Below, piece after piece: positions 19,646 to 33,000 of a stretch of DNA of 64,000 nt (position 1 is its first letter; each line of letters starts with the position of its first letter). The position numbers and the translations under genes are program-made. A model generated the notes under the pieces. That model saw nothing but the letters and a program-made list of their open reading frames with translations. It was not told the origin of the DNA and made no database searches. Source of the DNA: Neostapfia colusana (taxonomy: Eukaryota > Streptophyta > Magnoliopsida > Poales > Poaceae). The stretch covers positions 35,405,944 through 35,469,943 of the forward strand of contig JASWHV010000019.1 of NCBI GenBank assembly GCA_030760725.1, read 5' to 3'.

Positions 19646-22600
19646 AAATTTGTCCAACTATACAAATGTAGCTCAGTTTTAGACTCCAAACATTTGAATT
19701 GATCACTGGCCAAGTTTTGGGGATCTTTTGAGAGATTAGGGGGTACTGACCAGTGGGGCCCACATATCATAGAGGTGGTTAAATGAAGAAATATCACAGT
19801 GGTTGGTCTCTGTTTTCTCTCCTCCACATGAAGCAATCTCGGCTTCCACCGTGCGCCACCGAGAAGCACCGGACGACAGCTCCTGCTCCTCCCTCTCGCG
19901 CTGGCAATTGGGCAGCAGCTCACCCCTCCTCAAACCAATCAGTCCCCCACGCAGCTGAGCCATATGTGGTTGCTTCCTCTGCACGAACAGCACCGCACCG
20001 GGATCTGTTCGCACCACCGGCGCCGCTCCTCCAACTCCCACCGCACACCGGCGCCTGCTCGGCCTTTGCCCGAGCCACCAACACAAAAAGTGGGCACCAA
20101 CACGTGATCTAGCTACCCACCCCGCTACTTCGTAGCGTTGATGCCTCGGTTGGTCGCAATTCAACGATCGCCGCCGAGAACCGCAGCCCACCAGCGGAAA
20201 ACCGAAGTTGCTCTCAGTGGACAGCACACCACGGCCGCTTTCACCGCCCGTTCTCTAAACGAAAAAGATGTGCCTTAACCTCCAGATCGTGTAGCTGCAA
20301 CCCTCATGGCAATTGATCGATCGAGCATGGAGAATTCCCAAGATTCCCGAAAGCTAGTGTATGCGGGTAGGGTTCGGTCTACTCCGAAATTAGGATTTCA
20401 CGGTCCACCCCAGCTCGGGCAAGCTTGCACACACCTTCCTCACTTCCTAGCGGCCCTCCTAGACCAAGAATTGAGTGATATGGTCCATAAATGACCGGGT
20501 TCTTGTTGTTTTTTGGGCCTCCATGGAAAAACAGCTCGGGTTACCATGGAGCTCCATGTTGCCGACCTTTTCACGGGGTTTAGCGGATATTTTCGACACC
20601 CTCGAGCTCCCACGGTGCTCTACGATCATTTTCCGACCATTTTGATGCGGTGTAGCGCATTCCCGACCACGCCGGAACTCTAACAGCCGCTGCCACCGTC
20701 GGGCACCCTGTTCCGGTGATCTACGGCCGCCGGCGACACCCGAGCCGAGTTCATCGTCGCGAGTTAGGGTGGGGCGGCGAGCCTGAGGTCGGGAGATGGC
20801 CGGGAAGGCTATTCCGCCGACGCTCACCGAAGGGCACCACCGCGGGCCCTGTTTGGCGCGAGGAAGAAGAAAGCCTGCCGGGTGGGACCCACAGACAGGC
20901 ATTTAAACTTTTCAGGGATTTCAGTTTCTAGTTTAAACTTTGGAGGGCCACAACTTGGTGTAGGAGAATCCAAAAATTGTGCAACAAATTTTGTTGGATT
21001 CCTCTAATAGCGTAATATCCAATTATGAAACCCAAGTTGTATGAAACGAATTATTTAATTCTGGAAAATTCTATAAAACCTTTCAGCAAAAGAATTTTAG
21101 TGGGAGTTTGGTTAATCCAAAAATTCTAAAATTTTGCCAGGATATCCCCTAGGATGTTGGTGGACTCCTGTAAAAGTTTCAGACCATTTGGAGTTGATTT
21201 GATCAGAGCAATTCAGATTTGAAAGTGCTGTGTTCAATTGAATACAGAAACATTTTCAGAGAATTTCCAAATTTTGGAAATTCTGTTCTGGGCAAATATT
21301 ATCTCCACAAATGCTAGGAAAATTCATGCAAACTCTATGAGATATAATTGAAATTTTAGTTCACTAAGTTTGGCATGAACATGGGTGTTATCTCAGAATT
21401 AATTCTTCCTTGCTTAATTGCTTAGAAAATTATTCTGAACAAACCACTCAATGAAAAGTGCTAATTTTTTGTCCAGAGGACTTTCTTGTGACAATGAACT
21501 CACATGAAAATTCACAGCTCCATTGAAGCTCTGAATCACCCCTGTTCTGTTTAACCACTTAAGGTGATCAATATAGAAGAGGGGGAAAACGACTTAGCAC
21601 TTAATCCTGTGCTTAGGTCCAAACCCAAACCACTAGCACCAGTTTCATTTTTAAATTCTTAAACAGGGTTCCAGTTTTTGAAAACTTGTTAGTAGAACTT
21701 GTAGCAGAATCTTTACAATTAAACTCATGTGCATATTCATTAACGTGTAGTCGCTGAAGGCGAGGAGACTCCGGAAGTGCTTGACTTCTTCCTTCCGGAC
21801 GAAGACCTAACCAATGACCAGCAGCAACAAGGCAAGCCCCGGTTTGCATTAAGCCGTTTATAAAGTTTTACTTTGTTTACATACATAGTATAAAGTATGT
21901 ATGTGCATTTGGTGTAGGATGGATGAAAACCCAACTGCATAACCAAAAATTTTTCCCCCAAGAGTGAGGGTAGTGTCTAGGGCCACGAATAGACAGGCTA
22001 TGCTTAATGTTTCATAGGACTTCGGTACAAGTCGAGTAGTTGGAACCTACTCGCGAGTTAGGCTTGGGACACACGGGATTGGTTCGAGTGATGTGACATC
22101 ACCTTAGTAATGAAATTGAGACTTGGCAGGGGCTAGGGCGCAGCAAGAGGAAGTCTTGTGTGCGCAGCCCTGTCCGTGTCGATTGAGGACCGATCCGTGT
22201 GCGGCCCATGCTGATCAAGTTTGAACGTACCGAAGGCATATCGGATATATGGGCCCCGATAAACCGATGTAACCTAAACCTCCGGGCGTCGAGGCATAAC
22301 GCACCGATTTATAGGTGTAGGCTGAGGGCAGCAAGGTGGAAATCTGCTAACGGGCATAGAGAGATGCTCCGTGTAGGGAACCTCCTGCTCGTTTCGGTGC
22401 GACCGGTTCGACGTTTGGGCTGTTGGGTGAAAGGTTGTCCCGTACGACATCGAGTGAGCATGCTGTGCAGCTCCACGGGTGGGCGTACGTGACGTGCTCT
22501 TTGGGTGTCTGCAGTTGTATATCGAGTCGATTCACCGTCCCTCGCGGTGAAGAGTATCACTTGGTCACTGAGTCGTGACATAGATTAATGTATGAAATGT

Positions 22601-23216
22601 GATGATTCAATATTGCTGTTATGACATAATATCGTATTGCTACATGTGTGCCACCAAGTATTGCTTACTAAAATTCAGATTCATAAACTGTTAACTTGTG
22701 CCTAAAAGATGAACTAAGGATAAACTCGTAGGCGCGTCCGTTTGCTGCAATTGTATCATCCCATGTTCATTGTACCCTACATATAGAGTTTCATGCTTAG
22801 GCGAGTCGGTTAAGTCTTGTTGATCCATCGTGTTCATGGTTGCTGCTTAAGTGTTTTTCAGATGAGGAGCCACCCACGGACTTGGGTTACGAGTCCACCG
22901 GCGAGGGTTACCCTCCGTCAGGGACCACGGTTGAGTGGGAACCGTACACGCCACGCTGAGCTGAGGAGTGCAGCTACTGTCGGTTGCCCTAGGGCGGGGC
23001 AGCCGAATTTTGCTAGATAGATGGGCGTGATTTGTATAATTTAGATTTCCGTTGTGTAATATAAACAATAGTTTGTCACTGAAGTTTGTACCTGCTTGTA
23101 CAGTTCAGTTGGTTTCCCATATAATAAAAGGTGTCCTTATGATGTGTGCTGTCAGGTGTCGCATCGTGCGGCACCACCCTCTGCGATCCTGGATGAGCGG
23201 ATTCCGGTCCGCCACA
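19646..23216 (+). repeat. 5' LTR of element B (first ~505 bp missing)
   Basis: Starts at AAATTTGTCC, equivalent to 30601 in the 3' LTR, and ends GGTCCGCCACA before the PBS. Contains GTGGGGCCCACAT (19753), a GC-rich block, the two conserved open segments (21751-21831; 22862-22959) and AATAAA (23123). Open frames in the GC-rich block (19736-20227 minus, 20459-20902 minus) are shared with the other LTR only at DNA level and are not called. Confidence 0.92.
21751..22959 (+). CDS. Putative two-exon ORF inside the 5' LTR of element B
   Basis: Equivalent of the LTR ORF of element A. Segment 1 (21751-21831) is again exactly 81 nt, follows ACGTGTAG and ends CAA-G before GCAAGC. It reads VAEGEETPEVLDFF, against VAKVEEEPEVLEFV in A. 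Segment 2 (22862-22959) follows TTTTTCAG, joins in phase (G+AT), is acidic and ends VEWEPYTPR and TGA, against VEWESCTPQS in A. Segment borders and phase match A although much of the LTR around them differs. The start codon is unknown. Confidence 0.42.
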
Positions 23217-23219
23217 GCC

Positions 23220-23231
23220 TGGTATCAGAGC
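23220..23231 (+). other. Primer-binding site of element B
   Basis: TGGTATCAGAGC three bases after the LTR end, complementary to initiator tRNA-Met. Confidence 0.94.
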
Positions 23232-25344
23232 TGCATTGGGGATAGCACAATACTTGATGACTGTATTACGGGAAAACTTAGGTTACAGTGAGGATTCGGT
23301 AGTTGCCCAAGTAAGGACTATATTAGCATAGTTACTTAAAGTGGCAAGACTAACTTATGTGTTATAATTCTAAATTTCAATTATGTAACGACGCACCTAC
23401 GCTTTGGTAAGAATGGTAAGGAACGCTACCGAAAGCAGTTCAATTTCGGTTAGCTCCCCTTACAAGGAACGTGGTTCAGGGATAGGTCTCACAGCTTGGT
23501 GTGAGACGTCAATATGAAACTCTTGGACTCTTCATGTTCCTGAGTTCATATGAAACGCTGATCCCTAGCATGCATTAGGCAAGTAAGTGGAGACCTCATC
23601 GCGTGGTCAGTAACGCGAGAGTGTGTTCGTTTGGAAGTAGCCCAGGAGGACATACGCAGCTCTTGCCATCGGCGTGCCCTGCAGGGTAGTAGGTGGTATC
23701 TGTTGGGTTGATAACATTCCCAACCGTGACGACCCGTTCATGATCTACTCGGGTTCCCTGTCGTGTGGTGTTGAAACACGATCACGTACCTTGAGACGTG
23801 ACTTAACTCATGGACGGGCGTATGGCAATGATACGGGCGTTTGTATTTACTTTTAAATATGGTCCTGCCTGAAATGGAAACAACCATTGAGTGCATCAAT
23901 ATTGTGTGGTCTTCTGCAGGTATTAACCACGTATGTATCCGTGTAGTAAACGTGTGCGAGAGACCGTTTAGTGCCACACTTGAGACGTATATGCCGGTAT
24001 AATCCGGTTAGGATTTTCCTTTGTGAGGAACGTAGTACTGACATAGTATAGGCATGTGCATGTAAGGTAATAATAACAAGGAACTAAAATCACTAGGTTG
24101 TAATTTTTAGGACCCTGGTTGGGTAGAAAAAAAATTGATAGCTTATCAGTGTAGTTCCAAGGGGTTGAAAAACAGAGTGCTCTGTTTTGGGCAGCAAGTT
24201 TGCTGAACTTTGACAGGGCATAACTCACAGATAATCTAGTCAATGTAAGTGTGGGATATAGTTTTGGGAAGGTGTTTAAGCACTCTACAACTTTGTTGTG
24301 GACTTCCAGAGCTGAATCACACCTTAAGATGGCTTAAATCCCAGAGGAATGTAAACTGTTCAGAACCAGGACAGATTCAAAACACTCTCTGGAGTGTTCT
24401 GTTTTTCAAGCATAACATACAGTAGAAAAATCTAAAATTTTCATATCTTCCAGAGCTGAATCACATCTTAAGATGGCTTAAATCCCAGAGGAATGTAAAC
24501 TGTCCAGAACCAGGACAGATTCAAAACACTCTCTGGACTGTTCTGTTTTTCAAGCATAACATACAGTGGAAAAATCTAAAATTTTCATATCCTCCATCTT
24601 TAGAAAGGGAAGGAGATGTGTGACATCTTTGTAATTCAAAGTTTCTGTATTTTCAGTACAGAACTCAGTGGAAGACAGAGTTGAAAACAGCAACTTCCAA
24701 GGGAGGTGCTGTTGAAATTCGTCCAGAAATTCCGTTGACTTTGAATTACCATAACGTTTTAACCAGAGCTGATCTGAGTGCAAATAAATACTCGCTGGAA
24801 AGATACTGAAGTTAACTTTAACTTTGGTATTCAGCTTGAGTCATGAAAATGCCCAGAACCAGATTAAAATCTTGGATATGTAGAAACTGGTCATTCTGAC
24901 AGAGGAATGACAGTTGAACTCATTTGAGAGATTGTTGTACCCTAGAGGAGGTTTGAGTACTTCCAATGGGGTAGAACATACTCATGAGAGGTTAGCTTCA
25001 ACTAGGTAAAGATTTGAGTATAGGTCTCACTCAAGTTTCTTTTACTAGAGACCATGTTTGTGTCGTATTGAAGGTAAAAGGGTGGTATACATGATGACAA
25101 AGCGATAGTAACATCTCGTAGCGACCAAACCTAGTTGTGATGAACTTCCAAAGAGTAAGTCCGTCAATTGGGATGTAAACTAGCTTGTATTTGGTCTGGT
25201 AATGGTGTAGCTTGTGCAAAGTTATTACTTTATCTGTATACGAGATGTATCACATGAATTTATTGTCATTATGCTTTTACGCCTATTTCATTTTACTGCA
25301 TGAAATATGTTGTGGGACTCATGGTAATTGTCGTATGGTTACAG
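23232..25344 (+). other. Untranslated leader of element B
   Basis: 2.1 kb without a supported ORF between PBS and gag. It contains a 144-bp tandem duplication (24304-24591). The sequence just before the gag ATG reads GGTTACAG, a plausible splice acceptor, so part of the leader could be removed as an intron (inference). Confidence 0.7.
24304..24591 (+). repeat. 144-bp tandem duplication in the leader of B
   Basis: TTCCAGAGCTGAATCACA starts the two units at 24304 and 24448. They differ at only a handful of sites. Confidence 0.9.
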
Positions 25345-28300
25345 ATGGTTCGCACTAGGACCACGCACGAGGTTGGTGGCTCTAGCCAGCAGAGAGGCGA
25401 TGACTCCCAGCCACCTGCCTACGACAGCACCCCGCAGAAGCAACCACCACCGCCGCCTCCGCTTACTCTAGCGGATGTGATAGCGGCACTGGTGGGGGGT
25501 CGTGACGAGCAGACCGACCTGCACCACACAATCGTGCAGAATATGTCCCAGGCGGGGGGGGGGGGCATCAAGAGAGGGGGCTTCGTGAGCCCCGTGATGT
25601 GTCATACTCGGACTTCATGAGTACGCACCCTCCGGTGTTCACAGAAGCAGAAGAACCACTGGAGGCCGACAACTGGCTGTGCACCATCGAGTCCAAGTTC
25701 GGGCTGCTCCAATGTACGGAGCGGCAGAAAACTCTGTTTGCGGCGCAGCAACTTCACGGTGCTGCTGGTGCGTGGTGGGCGAACTATGTCGCCTCACGTC
25801 CGGCTGGCCATGCCGTGGAGTGGGAAGAGTTCCGGGAGGCGTTCCGCGCCTATCATTTACCTCCCGGGATAATGAAGAGGAAGTTCCAAGAATTTTTGGA
25901 ACTGAAGCAGGGCGGGAGGAGTGCCCATGACTACTCCCGTGCCTTCAACCATCTGGCGCAATATGCGTCAGACTACGTCTCCACCAAGGAGAAGAAGCGG
26001 GAGCATTTCTATCGGGGGTTACACTCTGAGATGAAGACGCATCTCGTTCAGTGGAATCGCGGCACCTTCAACGACCTCGTCAATGACGCGATTATGCAAG
26101 AGGACGCTCAGCGGGAGTTGGCAGCTGAGCAGCGGAAGCGCAGCGCTCCACCCAGCAGTGGGGGTGGCGCTCCCCAGAAGTACCGCATGGTGTATCGGAC
26201 ACCATCCGTACAGCAGTGGCATCCACCGGCGCGACCTCAGCGGTTCGGGGGACGTTCTTTTCATTCACCTCCGTTCCGACCGCCGATGCCACCACCGCGA
26301 CCGCAACAACAGCAGCAGCAGCAGATGGCACCCCGGGCGTTTTCACCGCCACAACACGCCCCGGGTTTCCATCCGCCGATCAGCGGAGGACCGCCCCGCT
26401 TCACTTGCTTCACGTGTGGCCAGGCGGGCCATTTCGCGAAGGACTGTCCCCAGGGGCAGCAGAGCAGCGGGCAAGCCCAGTTCCAGGGCGGTGCTCGAGG
26501 CCGACCTACGGTCAAGAAGGTTGGTCAGCGGACTGGGGGCGTTTGCCACCTCGACAATGAGGACGCCCCAGAAGGAGACAACGTGCTGGCAGGTACGTTT
26601 ACTCTCAACGACCAAGCCATCATCCTATTATTTGATTCTGGTGCAACCCACAATTTCATAAGTGCATCATATGTGGTTAAGCATCAGCTGTAAGCCTTTG
26701 CAACGAGTGTTCTTATATGATCTACTCACCGGGAGGAAAGATTTCAGCAACTATGATGATTCCGAAAGCACCTCTGTGCTTAGGTGGGAAGGTATACCCC
26801 ACCACTATGATTATTCTTGAGGGGCAGAAGATTGATGCAATCTTAGGAATGTCATGGCTAAGGTACCATGGCGCTGTTCTGGAAACATTATCACGGACGG
26901 TTCACCTCCAGTCCCCACTACACCGTCCGCAGTCCCTCATATTAGATAATCCAGTCCGGGAGGTTTCAGCAATCAATAATACTGAAGCTCTCATGTTAGA
27001 GGACATCCCTGTAGTCCGGGAGTACCCCGACGTATTCCCGGATGATCTTCCGGGCATGCCACCTGAGCGGGATGTCGAGTTCAAGATTGAACTTGCACCC
27101 GGGACTACGCCCATATCATGGAGACCATACAAAATGGCTCCGAACGAGCTGGCTGAACTGAAGGAACAACTCAATGATCTGTTGAGCAAGGGTTTCATTA
27201 GGCCGAGTTCCTCGCCTTGGGGATGCTCGTCGCTGTTCGTGAAGAAGAAGGATGAAACCTTGAGGCTGTGTGTGGACTACCGGCCGCTCAACGCCGTCAC
27301 CATCAAGAATAAGTACCCACTGCCCCGCATCGACATATTGTTTGCTCAACTTGTGGGTGCAAGTGTGTTCTCCAAGATGGACCTTCGCTCTGGATATCAT
27401 CAGATAAAGATCCGGGCGGAGGATATCCCGAAGATGGCTTTCTCGACGAGATATAGATTATATGAATATCTCGTCATGTCTTTTGGTCTCACGAATGCTC
27501 CAGCCCATTTCATGTATCTCATGAACTCGGTGTTCATGACGGAGCTGGACAAGTTTGTGGTGGTGTTCTTCGATGATATCTTGGTTTACTCCAAGACAGA
27601 CGCCGAACATGTCGAACACTTGATGATCGTTCTTCAATGATTGCGAGACCACAAGCTCTATGCCAAGTTCAGCAAATGCGAGTTTTGGATCAACCAAGTG
27701 CCATTCTTGGGACATATCATCTCCGCGGAAGGCATTGCGGTTGACCCAAGCAAAATAGAGCAAGTGCTGAAATGGAAAGCTCCCACTTCAGTTCATGAGG
27801 TCAGAAGCTTCCTCGGGTTAGCGGGATACTATCGGAGATTCATTCCAAGCTTCTCCAAGCTCGCTAAGCCGATGACAGAATTGCTGAAGAAGGGAACGAA
27901 ATATGTTTGGAACACGGCGTGTGAAGGAGCGTTCCAAGCATTGGTGAAGCATCTCACAACAGCCCCGATCTTAGCTCAACCGGATACATCCAAGCCCTTT
28001 GACGTGTACTGTGATGCGTCGGGTATTGGGCTCGGCTGCGTGTTGATGCAGGAAGGACGTGTGGTCGCCTATGGCTCACGCCAACTTCGGAACCATGAGC
28101 AGCACTATCCGACTCATGATCTTGAGCTTGCTGCAGTGGTTTTGGCGCTGAAATTGTGGAGGAACTATCTCCTGGGGAATTTGGTGCACCTCTACACCGA
28201 CCACAAGAGCTTGAAATACATTTTCACCCAGAAGGAGCTGAACATGAGGCAAAGGAGGTGGTTAGAACTAATCAAAGATTATAAGATTGAGATTCACTAC

Positions 28301-30029
28301 CACCCCGGCAAGGCGAATGTGGTCGCCGACGCGCTGAGTCAGAAATCACATGTCCATAACCTCACTATTACACCGTTGGAGGAGGAAGAGCCAAGTTTTT
28401 ATGTGGTTCCTTATGGATCACTCTACAACCTGGCCCTAACCCCTACTATCAGGGAGGACATCATTGCAGCTCAGAAGATTGAGTCAGAAATCACATGTCC
28501 ATAACCTCACCATTACACCGTTGGAGGAGGAAGAGCCAAGTTTATACGTGGTTCCTTATGGATCGCTCTACAACCTGGCCCTAATCCCTACTATCAGGGA
28601 GGACATCATTGCAGCTCAGAAGATTGATAAGGGCATGGCACATCTCCGGAGACGGATAGACAATGGGGAGATCAAGTGTTTCTGGAAAGATGATGAGGGG
28701 ACGCTATGGTTCAATGACCGCATAGTCGTACCCCGAGATATGGAGCTGAGGAGAAAGATCCTCGATGAAGCTGACTTGTCTAAATACTCCATTCATATGG
28801 GCAGCAACAAAATTTACCAAGATTTGAAAAAGAAATTTTGGTGGATGCGGATGAAGCGGGAGGTAGTGCAGTACGTATCCGAGTGTGATACGTGTAGACG
28901 AGTGAAGGCCGATCATATGAGAAAATCAGGGCTGTTGCAACTCCTGAAGATCCCGGCATGGAAATGGGAAGATGTGAGCATGGATTTCATTGTGGGATTA
29001 CCCCTAACATACAACAAGCATGATTCCATTTGGGTGATCGTTGACCGACTAAACAAGTCGGCTCACTTCATTCCCGTGCATACACATTTCCATGCCAACA
29101 GATATGCGGAGTTATATATTGCCAGGATTCTATGCTTGCATGGCATACCCAAGACCATAGTCTCAGACCGAGGTGCATTGTTTGTATCTCGCTTTTGGGA
29201 GTAGTTGCACGCTGCTTTGGGTACTAAACTGATTATAAGCTCCGCCTACCACCCTCAGACAGATGGCGAAACAGAGAGGGTGAATCAAGTTCTGGAAGAC
29301 ATGTTGAGAGCATGTGCCATCCACCATGGTAGGAACTGGGATGATCACCTACCGTTGGCGGAATTCTCGTACAACAACGGCTATCAGAGTATCAAGATGG
29401 CACCCTACGAAGCTATCTACGGTCGCAAATGTCGCACCCCATTAAACTGGTGTGAATCCGGTGAAAGGATCACATTCGGGGTTGTTGTGGTGAACGACGC
29501 CGAAGAGCGCGTTCGGACGATTCAAGCTAATTTGAAGGCCACTCAATCCCGGCAAAAGAGCTACGCTGATAAGAGGCGTAGACCGCTGCACTTTGACGTC
29601 GGGGAACACGTGTACCTCCGCGTGTCTCCGATGAAGGGAGTGCACCGGTTTGGTGTGAAGGGGAAACTCGCTCCCCGTTTCATCGGACCCTATGCTATCA
29701 CCGAGAAGTGTGTACCGGTGACGTATAGACTGGAGCTACCGGCATCTTTTACTGGTGTCCATGACGTTTTCCATGTTTCACAACTGAGAAAATGTCCGAA
29801 GCATACTGCTGCTGTTCCTACCGAAGACATCGGCGAGCTGCAACCGGATTTAACGTATGATGAATATCCGGTGGCGATTATTGATGAGAAAGCCCGAACC
29901 ACGCATAGCCGAATGTTGTGGTTCTAAAAAATACTCTGGAGCAACCACACCGCCGAAGAAGCGACATGGGAGAGCGAGGAATTCCTTCGCTCAAATTACC
30001 CGGAGTTCATGGCGTCTCAGCACGGGTAA
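25345..30029 (+). pseudogene. gag-pol polyprotein of element B (multiple breaks)
   Basis: gag starts at 25345 (MVRTRTTHEVGG). Domains: polyproline stretch, capsid (LEADNWL, about 25660; AGAWWANY, about 25770), Gln/Pro-rich linker, zinc knuckle CFTCGQAGHFAKDC (about 26407-26448), protease (FDSGATHNF, about 26634), RT (FFDD, about 27570), RNase H (YCDASG, about 28008), integrase zinc finger ending CDTC (about 28885), core with MDF, SDRG and TERV, and a chromodomain-like end up to TAA at 30027. Breaks: frameshift at a run of 12 G (25554-25565); frameshift and stop at 26691-26716 in the protease; TGA at 27638; 145-bp duplication with frameshift at 28336-28625; TAG at 29202 replacing Gln; TAA at 29925 in the chromodomain. 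One Ala codon is missing near 29389. Clearly dead. Confidence 0.94.
28336..28625 (+). repeat. 145-bp tandem duplication in pol of B
   Basis: GAGTCAGAAATCACATGTCC occurs at 28336 and 28481. The unit covers the RNase H end and the linker to integrase. Because 145 is not a multiple of three, it shifts the frame. The copies differ at only a few bases, so the event is recent compared with other decay. Confidence 0.92.
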
Positions 30030-30082
30030 GTCCCTATTACATCGTTGTCTCTTCTTTTGTAATCTCGGGACGAGATTCTTTT

Positions 30083-30095
30083 AAGGTGGGAGGGA
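30083..30095 (+). other. Polypurine tract of element B
   Basis: AAGGTGGGAGGGA before the 3' LTR. It is preceded by AATCTCGGGACGAGATTCTT, as in A. Confidence 0.85.
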
Positions 30096-33000
30096 TCTAA
30101 AAGCCCAAGAAAAGGGACTTGCAAAAACTTTTCATCACCTCACAACACCACAGTTTTTGTGGTGAATATATTGTGAAAAATTGTGAAGAGCATGTAACCT
30201 CCATCAAAAGGGGATTGGTTCAAACTTCTACACATATGATAACACATGAGAGGTTGTTCTAAAATCAACTTTGAGTCATTTGCATGTTTGGACCCTAGTT
30301 GGATTAAGACCACCGAGTTGAAGTACTCAAGTGCAATGGGAGGGTTTGAAAATCAGAATTTGAACTAAATGTCCAACTCAAAATTCAAATGAGGGGAGGA
30401 CATAATGGTGATTCAAAACTGTTGTATTCAAACTTTTGGTTGCAGCAGCTAACACAAGAATTAAATTGTATATTTGGATTCCTTAGGTCCAAATTAGTTG
30501 GTAGGCAAAGTTTCAGTAAGTTTTGAAAAGGTTTGCTACCCATTTTTCTAAAAAGGATTCAAATGTGCAAAGAATTCACATACACATTTGAATTTGGGGC
30601 AAATTTGTCCAACTATACAAATGTAGCTCAGTTTTAGACTCCAAACATTTGAGTTGATCACTGGCCAATTTTTGGGGATCTTTAGAGAGATGAGGGGGTA
30701 CTGACCAGTGGGGCCCACATTCATAGAGGTGGTTAAATGAAGAAATATCACAGTGGTTGGTCTCTGTTTTCTCTCCTCCATACGAAGCAATCTCGGCTTC
30801 CACCGTGCGCCAGCGAGAAGCACCGGACGGCAACTCCTGCTCCTCCCTCTCGCGCTGGCAACTGAAAAGCAGCTCACCCCTCCTCAAACTGATCGGTCCT
30901 CCACGCAGCTGAGCCATACGCGGATGCTTCCTCTGCACGAACTGCACCGCACCGGGTCTGTTCGCACCACCAGCGCCGCTCTTCCAACTTCCACCGCACA
31001 CCGGCACCTGCTCGGCCTTTGCCCGAGCCACCAACACAAAAAGTGAGCACCAACACGTGCTATAGCTACCCACCCCGCTACTTTGTAGCGTTGACGCCAC
31101 GGTTGGTCGCAATTCGACAATCGCCGCCGAGAACCGCAGCCCACCGGCGGAAAACCAAAGTTGCTCTCCGTGGACAGCACACCACGGCCGCTTTCACCGC
31201 CCGTTCTCTACATGAAAAACGTGTGCCTTAACCTCCAGATCGTGTAGCTGCAACCCTCATGGCAATTGATCGATCGAGCATGGAGAATTCCCAAGATTGC
31301 CGAAAGCTAGTGTATGCGGGTAGGGTTCGGTCTACTCCGAAATTAGGATTTCACGGTCCACCCCAGCTCGAGCAAGCTTGCGCACACCTTCCTCACTTCC
31401 AAGTGGCCCTCCTCGACCAAGAATCCAGTGATTTGGTTCAGAAATGACCGGGTTCTTGTTGTTTTTCGGGCCGCCATGGAAAAACAGCTCGGGTCACCGT
31501 GGAGCTCCATGTTGCCGACCTTTTCACGGGGTTTGGCGGCCATTTTCGACACCCTCGAGCTCCCATGGTGCTCTCCGATCATCTCCTGACCGTTTTGATG
31601 CGGTGTAGCACATTCCCGACCACGCCGGAACCCTAACAGCCGCTGCCACCGTCGGGCACCCTGTTCCGGTGATCTACGGCCGCCGGCGACACCCGAGCCG
31701 AGTTCAGCGTCGCGAGTTAGGGTGGGGCGGCGAGCCTGAGGTCGGGAGATGGCCGGGAAAGCTACTCCGGTGACGCTCGCCGGAGGGCGCCGCCGCGGGC
31801 CCTATTTGGCGCGAGGAAGAAGAAAGCCTGCCAGGTGGGGACCCACTGACAGGCATTTAAACTTTTCAGGGATTTCAGTTTCTAGTTTAAATTTTGGAGG
31901 GCCACAACATAGTGTAGGAGAATCCAAAAATTGTGAAATAAATTTTGTTGGATTCCTCTAATATAGTACTATCCAATTATGAAACCCAAGTTGTATGAAA
32001 CTCATTATTTAGTTCTGGAAAATTCTTTAAATCATTTCAGAAAAGAAATTTTAGTGGGAGCTTGGTTAATCCAAAAATCCTCAAATTTTGCCAGAATATC
32101 CCCTAGGATATTAGTTGACTCCTGTAAAAGTTTCAGACCATTTGGAGTTGATTTGATCATGGCAATTGAGATTTGAAGGTGCTGTGTTCAATTGAATACA
32201 GAAACATTTTCAGAAAATTTCCAAAACTTGGAAATTCAGTTCTGGGAAAATCATAGCTCCAAAAATGCTAGGACAATTCATGCAAACTCCATGAGCTATA
32301 ATTGAAATTGTAGATCACTAAGTTTGGCATGAGCGTGGGTGTTATCTCAGAATTAATTCCTCTTTGCTTAATTGCTTAGAAAATTATTATGAACAAACCA
32401 CTCAATGAAAAGTGCTAATTTTTGGTCCAGAGGACTTTCTTGTGACAAGGAACTCACATGAAAATTCTCAGATCAATTGAAGCTCTGAATCACCCCTGTT
32501 CTGTTTAACCACTTAAGGTGATCAATATAGAAGAGGGGGAAAACCACTTAGCACTTAATTCTGTGCTTAGGTCCAAACCCAAACCACTAGCACCAGTGTC
32601 ATTTTTAAATTCTTAAACAGGATTCCAGTTTTTGAAAACTTGTTAGTAGAACTTGTAGCAGAATCTTTACAATTAAACTTATGTGCATATTCATTAACGT
32701 GTAGTCGCTGAAGGCGAGGAGACTCCGGAAGTGCTTGACTTCCTCCATCCGGACGAAGACCTAACCACTGACCAGCAGCAACAAGGCAAGACCCGGTTTG
32801 CATTAAGCCGTTTATAAAGTTTTACTTTGTTTACATACGTAGTATGAAGTATGTATGTGCATTAGGTGTAGGATGGATGAAAACCCAACTGCATAACCAA
32901 AATATTTTCCCCCGAGAGTGAAGGTAGTGTCTAGGGCCTCGAATAGACAGGCTATGCTTAATGTTTCATCGGACTTCGATACAAGTCAAGTAGTTGGAAC

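Noticed and set aside
19736..20902. ORFs of about 100-160 codons on the minus strand of B's LTR, repeated at 30548-31582
   Set aside because: The duplicate is simply the other LTR; the two copies carry frame-breaking differences, so there is no coding conservation.
25554..25565. Programmed frameshift at the G12 run in gag
   Set aside because: The gene is broken in at least six further places, so random decay or a sequencing error is the simpler reading.
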